6,055 nucleotides of DNA, taken from contig JALWSW010000114.1 of NCBI GenBank assembly GCA_027080125.1, positions 1 to 6,055 on the forward strand, in the 5' to 3' direction. This document shows, piece by piece, positions 1-6,055 of this stretch; positions within the stretch are counted from its first letter, which is position 1; every line of letters begins with the position of its first letter. The stretch is from Campylobacterales bacterium (GTDB lineage: Bacteria > Campylobacterota_A > Desulfurellia > JAADFJ01). The notes beneath the pieces were generated by a model, which was given only the letters and a program-made list of their open reading frames with translations, was not told the DNA's origin and made no database searches. Both the position numbers and the translations under genes were made by a program.

Positions 1-1423
1 CGGTAAAACCGCTGCATTCGGATTGCCTTTGTTGGAGATGATTAATGTTGATTCCAGACTGACTCAGGCATTGATTCTGGTTCCGACTCGCGAGCTGGCT
101 ATTCAGGTATCCGAGCAAATCGATTCGCTCAAAGGAAAAAAAGCAATTAAAATGGCGCCGATATACGGTGGGCAATCTATAGAGCTGCAACTGCAAAAGC
201 TGAATAAAGGTGTGCATATTGCAGTCGGAACACCAGGAAGAATAATTGACCATCTCAATAGAAAAACGTTAAAGATTGACAAGATAGAGCATCTGATACT
301 TGATGAAGCCGACGAAATGCTTGATATGGGATTTGTGGAAGATGTGGAGAAAATCATAAAATATACAAATCCGAAGAAGCGAATGTTGCTATGCTCTGCA
401 ACGATGTCAGGCAAGGTAAAAGAGCTTGCCAAAAAATATATGAACGGGTATAAACTTCTTGGCGTCAAAAAGAAGGAGCTGACAACAAAACTGACAGAGC
501 AGAGATATTTTCAGATTAGGCAATCGGAAAAATTTGAAGCATTATGCAGGGTAATTGATATTGAAGACAACTTTTACGCCCTGGTGTTTTGCAGGAGAAA
601 AGTTGATGTTGATTCTCTTGCAACTCATTTGACAGACAAGGGATATGCCGCAGGAGCCATACATGGAGATATTTCACAGGCGCAAAGAGAAAGAACCCTG
701 AAAAAATTCAAGAGTAAAAAAATAAATATTCTTGTGGCAACCGATGTTGCAGCACGCGGAATTGATGTTAGTAATCTTACCCATGTTATAAATTATTCGT
801 TGCCTCAGGATGCCGAATCCTATGTTCATCGAATAGGCAGAACCGGTAGGGCGGGAAATAACGGCACAGCCATAACATTTATCACTCATAGTGAGCATAG
901 ACAACTGATGTTTATACAGAGGGTCACCAAAACCAATATCATAAGAACGGAAGTGCCAAAGATAAAAGATATAATAAATGCAAAGAAGAAAAGGATATGC
1001 GATAATCTTTCTGCGCTTGAGCAGGAAATCAGTCCTGTCTATTACGACTGGGCTTGCAAGATGCTTGAGGGAGCAGAACCGGCAAAACGGCTGGCTGGCT
1101 TGCTTAGCTACTGTTTTAAAAAAGAGCTTGATCCAAGCTCTTATGCTATGATTAGCGAATCTGCTCCAAAGAGAAAACCCTCTGCCAGGTCCGACAGGTC
1201 AAGGCTTTTTGTTGCGCTTGGCAGTTCAGACAGAGTTGATGAAAAAAAACTTGTTAAACTTATAGCAGAAAAAGGTTCTGTAAAACCGAATCAGATAAGC
1301 AATATTCGAATCATGAATGATTTTTCTTTCGTAACAATTCCGTCGGAGAAAGCAGATAAGATTGTTGCCGGTTTTAGAAATCGCGGTAAAAGACCGCTGA
1401 TTACAAGAGCGCGCGCAAGATAG
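1..1423 (+). CDS. DEAD-box ATP-dependent RNA helicase with DbpA-type RNA-binding domain, 5' partial
   Basis: This gene encodes an ATP-dependent RNA helicase that would remodel structured RNA in the cytoplasm, for example during ribosome assembly or cold adaptation. The reading frame is open from base 2, and the first visible residues are GKT of Walker A, so the TTG at 23 is internal; the Q motif and true start lie outside the window. Counting from base 2 (473 residues), the motifs in order are: GKT 1-3, PTREL 28-32, GG 56-57, TPGR 77-80, DEAD 101-104 (bases 302-313), SAT 132-134, VFCRRK from 195, ATDVAARGID 246-255 and HRIGRTGR 276-283. Residues from about 400 to the end start with RLFVALGS and resemble the DbpA C-terminal RRM-like domain, which follows a basic linker. 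All visible catalytic motifs are intact. DeaD/CsdA, CshA and DbpA/YxiN share this layout, so I give no symbol. The family call is very secure; the target RNA is unknown. Confidence 0.95.
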   Translation, partial: GKTAAFGLPLLEMINVDSRLTQALILVPTRELAIQVSEQIDSLKGKKAIKMAPIYGGQSIELQLQKLNKGVHIAVGTPGRIIDHLNRKTLKIDKIEHLILDEADEMLDMGFVEDVEKIIKYTNPKKRMLLCSATMSGKVKELAKKYMNGYKLLGVKKKELTTKLTEQRYFQIRQSEKFEALCRVIDIEDNFYALVFCRRKVDVDSLATHLTDKGYAAGAIHGDISQAQRERTLKKFKSKKINILVATDVAARGIDVSNLTHVINYSLPQDAESYVHRIGRTGRAGNNGTAITFITHSEHRQLMFIQRVTKTNIIRTEVPKIKDIINAKKKRICDNLSALEQEISPVYYDWACKMLEGAEPAKRLAGLLSYCFKKELDPSSYAMISESAPKRKPSARSDRSRLFVALGSSDRVDEKKLVKLIAEKGSVKPNQISNIRIMNDFSFVTIPSEKADKIVAGFRNRGKRPLITRARAR

Positions 1424-1434
1424 GAAAACCGATA

Positions 1435-2622
1435 TCAGATAATTTTTCTTAATATATCCAAACTGCCTACATCCAATTTACTGATAATATACAAAAAGTC
1501 GTTAGGGTTTCCAACTGTTCGTTCCTCTCCTTCGGTTGTGTAGAGCTTTTCTATGCTTATCGGAACTGTTTTCAATCCCTTGAGAAAAAACTGATATTTC
1601 CCCGGTTTTATCTGTCCTTTTATATCAAGAAAGATTTTATCGCCCTCCTTTTTACGGACTACGGCGATAAAATCCGCACCTCGTTCATATTTTGAAGAGC
1701 TTGTATATTGAGCGGGACTGTTTTCGAAAAATCCGAGCGAATACGGACGGTGGCTTATTTTATTGAGCTCATCAAGATAAAAAGCGATTTTGGAATAAAA
1801 ATCGTTGCCACTCAATATGGTATCGATTGCGTTTCTGTAAACCGCAGTGCTGACTGCTACATAATGAATGCTTTTCATGCGTCCCTCAATTTTGAACGAT
1901 GTTGCCCCGGCTTTTATGAGTTTATCAAGTATTGGCAGTGCGCACAGATCGCGTGAGTTGAAGATATAGCTTCCGCGACTATTTTGCTCAACGCTAATCG
2001 GAAAGTCCGGGCGTTTTTCTTCAATAACAGTATAGTTCCACCTACAGCTTTGAGTACAGTTGCCCTTATTTGCGCTTCTTCCAGCCATTGTTGCGCTCAT
2101 AAAACATCTTCCCGAATATGCCATACACATTGCGCCATGAACAAAGACCTCCAGCTCAACCGGTGAATGCTTTGTAAAACTTTTTATATTCTCTATATTC
2201 ATTTCTCTTGCTGCAACAACCCGTTTTATTCCGAGTTTTTCAAGCAGTCCGGCAGCATAAGAGTTTGTTATATTAGCTTGCGTGCTTATATGTATAGGAA
2301 TATCGGAGATCTCTTTTATAACCTCGACAGCACCCAAATCAGATACAATAAATGCGTCGGGATGATAGCTATCAAGCAGCTTTACGGTTTTGATAAATTC
2401 TGCAAACTCATCATCAAAAAGGAATGCGTTAAGCGCAATATAGATTTTTTTATGATTTTTGTGAACAAATTTGACGGCTTCTTCCAGATCGGTGATATCG
2501 AGATTTCCTGCATGAGAGCGCAGGCTAAAACGCTTCAAGCCTGTATAGACAGCGTCGGCGCCGTAATTTATGGCGGTTTTTATCTTCCGAAGGTCTCCCC
2601 CGGGGCTAAGCAATTCAATCAT
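1435..2622 (-). CDS. trhP: U32 family protein, TrhP/YegQ type (tRNA U34 hydroxylation)
   Basis: This 395-residue protein carries the exact U32 signature at residues 158-176: E158, F160, G163, C166, G171, C173 and S176. The N-terminus (ELLSPGGDL, then YGADAVYTGLKRFSLR) forms the start of the usual TIM-barrel-like domain. IHISTQANITN (110-120), CTQSCRW (189-195) and FKIEGRMKS (243-251) are further family blocks. A shorter C-terminal region from about 314 looks like the beta-rich U32 C-terminal domain. The family is called a peptidase, but TrhP members act in prephenate-dependent 5-hydroxyuridine formation at tRNA position 34, and related U32 proteins bind an Fe-S cluster. Candidate ligands are C166, C173, C189 or C193, and C227; which ones bind is inference. 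The ATG at 2622 begins the conserved block directly, so the start is well supported, although no Shine-Dalgarno sequence precedes it. The gene converges on the helicase and diverges from the protease operon. RlhA is a less likely alternative, being longer. The family is certain; the TrhP subfamily is probable. Confidence 0.9.
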   Translation of the reverse strand: MIELLSPGGDLRKIKTAINYGADAVYTGLKRFSLRSHAGNLDITDLEEAVKFVHKNHKKIYIALNAFLFDDEFAEFIKTVKLLDSYHPDAFIVSDLGAVEVIKEISDIPIHISTQANITNSYAAGLLEKLGIKRVVAAREMNIENIKSFTKHSPVELEVFVHGAMCMAYSGRCFMSATMAGRSANKGNCTQSCRWNYTVIEEKRPDFPISVEQNSRGSYIFNSRDLCALPILDKLIKAGATSFKIEGRMKSIHYVAVSTAVYRNAIDTILSGNDFYSKIAFYLDELNKISHRPYSLGFFENSPAQYTSSSKYERGADFIAVVRKKEGDKIFLDIKGQIKPGKYQFFLKGLKTVPISIEKLYTTEGEERTVGNPNDFLYIISKLDVGSLDILRKII

Positions 2623-2629
2623 ATCTGAA

Positions 2630-2657
2630 ATCTTATTTAAGCGGCTGAAAAAGTAAA
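2630..2657 (-). promoter_or_regulatory. Weak candidate promoter for the U32/trhP gene
   Basis: Read on the minus strand, TTTACT (bases 2657-2652) is followed after 16 bases by TAAGAT (2635-2630), a poor -35 and a 4/6 match to the -10 consensus. It lies in the only space available for a promoter of this gene. Initiation would fall about at base 2623, next to the ATG at 2622, giving an almost leaderless transcript. AT-rich DNA yields such matches by chance, so this is tentative. Confidence 0.2.
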
Positions 2658-2670
2658 GAATCGTTGATAA

Positions 2671-2698
2671 TTGACACGCATCTTTTATGGAATAAAAT
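2671..2698 (+). promoter_or_regulatory. Sigma-70-like promoter of the 80-aa gene / lon-like / aroC operon
   Basis: A perfect -35 box TTGACA (2671-2676) is followed after 16 bases by TAAAAT (2693-2698), a 5/6 match to the -10 consensus. It is in the 76-base divergent intergenic region and points at the three rightward genes, which have no other intergenic space. The -10 box touches the ATG at 2699, so initiation would be expected around 2704-2706, next to the second in-frame ATG at 2705. Either the transcript is leaderless from 2705, or the true promoter lies slightly upstream. No operator palindrome is evident in the region. Confidence 0.45.
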
Positions 2699-2941
2699 AT
2701 GGATATGGAACGAGCCGATATTATTCTTGAGAGAAGCTATAAATGGAAACTTATCGAATTTCTTGAAAATAACAGCATAAGATATGAATCGTGGTTTACC
2801 GAGACAGCTTCGCGATGTGTTGTTTCCGCAATACTGGATGAGGAAAAACTCAATATAATCAAGCAGTTTTTATATCATACCAAATGTTCCGCAAGAATCA
2901 TTCTTCCTGATGATATTATCAGGATTGTCTATGTAGAATAA
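2699..2941 (+). CDS. Small unrecognised protein upstream of the Lon-like protease (80 aa)
   Basis: I do not recognise this 80-residue protein. It is probably a real gene: it sits directly behind a good promoter, no rival frame fits this space, and its stop is one base before the start of the protease gene. It has no signal peptide, membrane segment or metal-binding motif; two Cys residues (39 and 68) are far apart. By eye the pattern is helix (about 8-25), strands (about 27-33 and 39-46), helix (47-62), then strands (67-71 and 73-79), which would suit a small alpha/beta fold with two similar halves; this is a guess from hydrophobicity. ATG codons at 2699 and 2705 are both possible starts (80 or 78 residues), neither with a ribosome binding site. 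The coupling to the protease suggests co-expression and possibly an adaptor or partner role, but nothing in the sequence shows a function. Confidence 0.7.
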   Translation: MDMERADIILERSYKWKLIEFLENNSIRYESWFTETASRCVVSAILDEEKLNIIKQFLYHTKCSARIILPDDIIRIVYVE

Positions 2942-2942
2942 T

Positions 2943-5291
2943 ATGCCGATTAAGAGATTAACGTATAATGATGTTAGATTTTCCATAAAAAAGGAGTTTT
3001 TAAAGGCAGGCAAGAAGGTTGATTTATGGTTTGATCAGAAACGCATAAAAAATTCAGTTAGTCAGATTGCAAACGGCTATGATCGGAGGAATCTATATTT
3101 ATCGGGCAGCTTTACCGCAGAGGACAGAAAATATCTTGAAAATCTGCTAAGAAGAAGCATAAAAAACAACTCCCGGATCTATGATTGGTGTTACATATAT
3201 AATTTTAAAGATCCACTTAATCCTTTATCGGTCAGGCTTTCCGCAGGTAAGGCGTCAAAATTTAAGCGACAGATGAAGCGCTTGTTGGAGAATTTTAAAA
3301 GAGAAATTCCTGAAGTGCTTGAAAACAAAGATTTCTCCTTGCGTATAAGGGAAATTATAAATAAAACGAATAACCTGATAGGTAAAAATTTCAGTATTCT
3401 CAAAGATGCTGCGGCTGAACTTGATTTTTCGGTTAAGCCTTCAGCCAAAGGATTGCAGATAAACCCTATTGTAAACGGAAAGCTGATTACAGAAAGCGAA
3501 TATGCATCCTTAAGCGATGAGCAAAAGAAACAGATAGAGCAAAAGCGTCATGAACTTGACGACAAAATTGCCGATTATCTCGAAAAGGCAAGGACGCTTG
3601 AGAAAAGCCGCTGGGATGAGATAGAGAAGGTAAAAAAAGAGGCGATTCTGCTTGCGATAAGTCATTATATTGACGAGATAGAAGCCGAATATGCCGATTC
3701 GAATAAGATAAAGAAATATCTTAAGGGGCTGGAGGAATATACACTTGATAATGCCGAGGAATTTCTGCCTGAGAAATCTCAGCGTCTTATGTTTCCCGTT
3801 GACGGAAAGATGCTTCCGTTTGAGGTAAATCTGCTTGTGGACGCCTCTAATTGTAAAGATTTGCCGATTGTGTATGAGGATAACCCCACATTTTATAACA
3901 TCGTTGGCAAGATTGAGAAAAAGGCGATGTTTGGCAATCTCGTGACCGATTTTACATTGATAAAACCCGGAGCATTGCACAAGGCAAACGGAGGTTATTT
4001 AATCCTTGATGCAGACAGGGTACTTTCAAGACCTGGAAGCTGGTGGGCGCTTAAAAATGCTCTGCTTTCCGAATCGATAAAAATAGAAGATATCCAGGAG
4101 CAATTCGGGTTTCTTGCCACAACAAGCATGAAACCGGAGCCAATTCCGCTATCTGTTAAAGTGATTCTGCTGGGTTCAAGATATCTTTACAATCTGCTAA
4201 GCGCCTATGATGCGGAATTTAGCCGTCTTTTCAACCTCAAATCCGATTTTGATTATTCTGTGGATTTATCAGAAAAAAATGTTCAGGCAATAGTTTCGGT
4301 GCTACAAAATCAATACGAAAATGTTGTTTTCAGTGAATCGGCATTTCGAGAAATTATAAAATATGTATCAAAAATGGCCGGCAACAGAAAAAAAATCAGT
4401 TCTGATATTGCAAGAATTGCCTCGGTATGTGAAGAGGCGGTATCAAAAGCAAAAGAGAACTCTCAGAATTTAGAGATTACAGGAAAGCAGATACGCGAAG
4501 CGATAAAAAACGATATTTACAGAAAAGAGCTTGCCAGAGAAAAGATTGTGGAAATGATTAAAGATAATCAGATAATCATCCATACCGAAGGCAAAAAAAT
4601 AGGACAAATAAACGGTTTGGCTGTTCTGCGGGACGGGGATTTCACATTTGGAACGGTGAACCGAATCTCAGCATCATGTTTTATGGGAAAAACAGGTGTA
4701 GTAAATATCGAAAGGGAATCAAATCTATCGGGTAAAACCTTTAACAAGGCATCTATGATAATTTCAGGTTACATCGGTCAAAAATATGCCCAGCGATATC
4801 CCCTTTCGCTTTCGGTTCTGTTGGCATTTGAACAGTCTTACGGTTTGATAGACGGAGACAGCGCTTCGGTGGCTGAGCTAATGGCAATTTTGTCGAGAAT
4901 TGCGGATATTCCGATAAGACAGGATATCGCCGTTACCGGTTCGTTATCTCAGGCAGGTGAGGTTCAGCCGATAGGAGGAGTTGTGGAGAAAATAGAAGGG
5001 TTTTACAGAATCTGCAAAGAGAAGGGATTAACCGGAATGCAAGGTGTTCTGTTTCCGGAGCAAAATATGACAAATCTTATATTGCCGGTCGAAATTGAGG
5101 ATGCTATCAAGAGCAACCGGTTTAATCTTTATACTATGAGCTATATTGATGATGCAATAGAGCTTTTAAGCGGAATTCCGGCTGGCAAACCGATAAAAAC
5201 CGGTTATCAGAAAAACAGTTTTCATTATTTTGTGGATAAGAAATTGAAAAAGTATGCCAGATACGGGATAGGTTTTGAAAAAGATGCTTAA
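2943..5291 (+). CDS. LonB/YcbZ-like Lon-family protease with degenerate N-terminal AAA region
   Basis: This 782-residue protein ends in a Lon-type (S16) protease domain, about residues 550-745, expected to degrade proteins in the cytoplasm. The catalytic Ser is S640 in GDSAS (codon at 4860) and the Lys is K683 in PIGGVVEK (codon at 4989). Their spacing of 43 residues equals that of E. coli Lon S679/K722. Upstream is the AAA module of the LonB-like family: YDWCYIYNF at 80-88, a long charged helical, probably coiled-coil insertion at about 190-260, GGYLILDADRVL at 350-361 in the Walker B region, VILLGSRYLYNLL at 407-419 as sensor 1, and a helical lid at about 445-525. The expected Walker A segment (about 50-64, LYLSGSFTAEDRKYL) lacks GxxGxGK/RT, so ATP hydrolysis is doubtful. 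No membrane segment is seen, unlike archaeal LonB. The ATG at 2943 follows the upstream stop by one base and has no clear ribosome binding site, suggesting coupled translation. The protease call is firm; substrates are unknown. Confidence 0.92.
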   Translation: MPIKRLTYNDVRFSIKKEFLKAGKKVDLWFDQKRIKNSVSQIANGYDRRNLYLSGSFTAEDRKYLENLLRRSIKNNSRIYDWCYIYNFKDPLNPLSVRLSAGKASKFKRQMKRLLENFKREIPEVLENKDFSLRIREIINKTNNLIGKNFSILKDAAAELDFSVKPSAKGLQINPIVNGKLITESEYASLSDEQKKQIEQKRHELDDKIADYLEKARTLEKSRWDEIEKVKKEAILLAISHYIDEIEAEYADSNKIKKYLKGLEEYTLDNAEEFLPEKSQRLMFPVDGKMLPFEVNLLVDASNCKDLPIVYEDNPTFYNIVGKIEKKAMFGNLVTDFTLIKPGALHKANGGYLILDADRVLSRPGSWWALKNALLSESIKIEDIQEQFGFLATTSMKPEPIPLSVKVILLGSRYLYNLLSAYDAEFSRLFNLKSDFDYSVDLSEKNVQAIVSVLQNQYENVVFSESAFREIIKYVSKMAGNRKKISSDIARIASVCEEAVSKAKENSQNLEITGKQIREAIKNDIYRKELAREKIVEMIKDNQIIIHTEGKKIGQINGLAVLRDGDFTFGTVNRISASCFMGKTGVVNIERESNLSGKTFNKASMIISGYIGQKYAQRYPLSLSVLLAFEQSYGLIDGDSASVAELMAILSRIADIPIRQDIAVTGSLSQAGEVQPIGGVVEKIEGFYRICKEKGLTGMQGVLFPEQNMTNLILPVEIEDAIKSNRFNLYTMSYIDDAIELLSGIPAGKPIKTGYQKNSFHYFVDKKLKKYARYGIGFEKDA

Positions 5292-6055
5292 TATAATTGA
5301 TGCGGGAGAAAGTCACGGACCTGCGCTTACTGCAATAATTACAGGTTTGCCTTACGGTCTTAAGGTTGAGATTGACAAGATAAACAGACTGCTTGCCCAA
5401 CGGCAAAAAGGATACGGAAGAGGAGCCAGGCAGTCTATTGAAGTTGATCGGGTAGTTATTCAATCCGGCATAAGAGGCGGAGTTACTTTAGGCTCTCCCG
5501 TGACGCTTCAGATTAAAAACAGAGACTTTGAGAACTGGAAAAAAGCTATGAATCCTGTTGGAGAAAATGAAGGCAAAAACAGGATGCTTGTTCCACGTCC
5601 GGGACACGCCGATCTTGCCGGCGCTACAAAATTTCATCAAGAGGACTTAAGGAATATTATCGAACGCTCAAGCGCAAGAAAAACTGCTATTAAGGTTGCT
5701 GTCGGTGCCTTGTTGGAGCAGTTTCTTGAGGTTTTTGGAATCAAGGTTATCGGTTTTGTAGAAGCTATTGGCGATGTCTCTGCCGATAGAGAATCAAATA
5801 TTCCTTCTGAAGAGAAGATTGCAAATTCCGAATTCAGAACGCCTTTCGGAGAACTTGAAGGCAGATTCAAGATGGCGATAGACAAGGCAAAAGAAGCGGG
5901 CGATACATTAGGAGGCATCATAAGAGTTGTTGCAACAGGAGTTGTTCCGGGATTGGGCAGTTTTACCGATGATGAGTCAAGGCTTGACAGTGCAATTGCG
6001 CATGCAATGCTTTCAATTGGCGCGGTAAAGGGAATTGAGATAGGCAGCGCAATAG
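5284..6055 (+). CDS. aroC: Chorismate synthase, 3' partial
   Basis: Chorismate synthase converts 5-enolpyruvylshikimate-3-phosphate to chorismate, the last shikimate-pathway step, using reduced FMN. The frame from ATG 5284 stays open to the window edge, giving 257 residues of an expected 360-390. Visible family blocks are AGESHGPALTAII (7-19, with H11), RQKGYGRGARQSIEVDRV (40-57), GVTLGSPV (66-73), RPGHADLAGATKF (105-117, with H108), ERSSARKTAIKVAVGAL (127-143), AGDTLGG (205-211) and SIGAVKGIEIG (244-254). H11 and H108 match the two catalytic histidines of the family. The FENW segment (82-85) resembles the longer Gram-positive-type enzymes. One oddity is K133, where most members I recall have Glu (SARET). 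The start matches the usual N-terminus and overlaps the protease gene by 8 bases in a different frame, so translation is probably coupled; GGATAGG at 5266-5272 is a poor, distant ribosome binding site. The identification is secure. Confidence 0.97.
   Translation, partial: MLNIIDAGESHGPALTAIITGLPYGLKVEIDKINRLLAQRQKGYGRGARQSIEVDRVVIQSGIRGGVTLGSPVTLQIKNRDFENWKKAMNPVGENEGKNRMLVPRPGHADLAGATKFHQEDLRNIIERSSARKTAIKVAVGALLEQFLEVFGIKVIGFVEAIGDVSADRESNIPSEEKIANSEFRTPFGELEGRFKMAIDKAKEAGDTLGGIIRVVATGVVPGLGSFTDDESRLDSAIAHAMLSIGAVKGIEIGSAI

Noticed and set aside
1383..1397. Hairpin GCGGT-AAAAG-ACCGC near the end of the helicase gene as a terminator
   Set aside because: The stem is only 5 bp, lies inside the coding sequence, and is not followed by a T-run on either strand.
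1423..1451. AGGAAAA pairing with TTTTTCTT around the two stop codons as a terminator stem
   Set aside because: The stem is AT-rich with a G-U pair and a long loop, and would be unstable; it does not meet intrinsic terminator criteria.
1708..2628. Plus-strand open frames opposite the U32 gene (1708-1956, 1984-2166, 2167-2628)
   Set aside because: They are antisense to a strongly recognised coding sequence, have no family resemblance, and lack ribosome binding sites.
2988..2996. AAAAAAGGAG inside the start of the Lon-like gene as a ribosome binding site for a later start
   Set aside because: No in-frame ATG, GTG or TTG follows at suitable spacing; it simply encodes KKE, and the residues before it fit the family N-terminus.
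3510..3980. Minus-strand open frame inside the Lon-like gene, hydrophobic in places
   Set aside because: It is antisense to a clearly conserved protein, and its hydrophobic residues are the complement of Lys/Glu-rich codons on the plus strand.
5680..5682. K133 in AroC (SARKT instead of the common SARET) as a sign of an inactive enzyme
   Set aside because: As I recall it, the family signature allows any residue here, and all other visible motifs, including both catalytic histidines, are intact; probably natural variation.
5637..5921. Minus-strand open frame opposite aroC
   Set aside because: The plus strand here encodes unmistakable chorismate synthase motifs, so the opposite frame is a by-product.

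Overview
The window is a piece of a moderately AT-rich bacterial chromosome. It is densely packed with housekeeping-type genes and shows no mobile element, CRISPR array, tRNA or rRNA. AT-rich codons such as ATA (Ile), AGA (Arg) and AAA (Lys) are common in every gene, so nothing looks recently transferred. The enzyme set is bacterial, but I cannot assign a phylum. None of the four visible start codons has a convincing Shine-Dalgarno sequence, which may hint at a lineage with little SD dependence.

Layout. (1) Bases 1-1423, plus strand: a DEAD-box RNA helicase with a DbpA-type C-terminal RNA-binding domain. Its N-terminus lies outside the window and the sequence begins inside Walker A. (2) Bases 1435-2622, minus strand: a U32-family protein of the TrhP/YegQ type, linked to tRNA uridine-34 hydroxylation. 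It converges on the helicase with only 11 bases between the stop codons. (3) Bases 2623-2698: a short divergent intergenic region with a good sigma-70-like promoter facing right. (4) Bases 2699-2941, plus: an 80-residue protein I do not recognise. (5) Bases 2943-5291, plus: a LonB/YcbZ-like protease with an intact Ser-Lys dyad but no recognisable P-loop in the N-terminal ATPase region. (6) Bases 5284-6055, plus: aroC, chorismate synthase, overlapping the protease gene by 8 bases and cut by the right edge.

The last three genes look like one operon (spacing of 1 base, then an 8-base overlap) driven from the promoter near 2671-2698. The helicase and TrhP-like protein both concern RNA. AroC has a loose metabolic tie to TrhP, because the TrhP route uses prephenate, which is made from chorismate. 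That link is inference, since the two genes are in different transcription units.

I see no clearly new multi-gene system. The items most worth a second look are the unrecognised 80-residue protein, its tight coupling to the protease, and the eroded P-loop of that protease.
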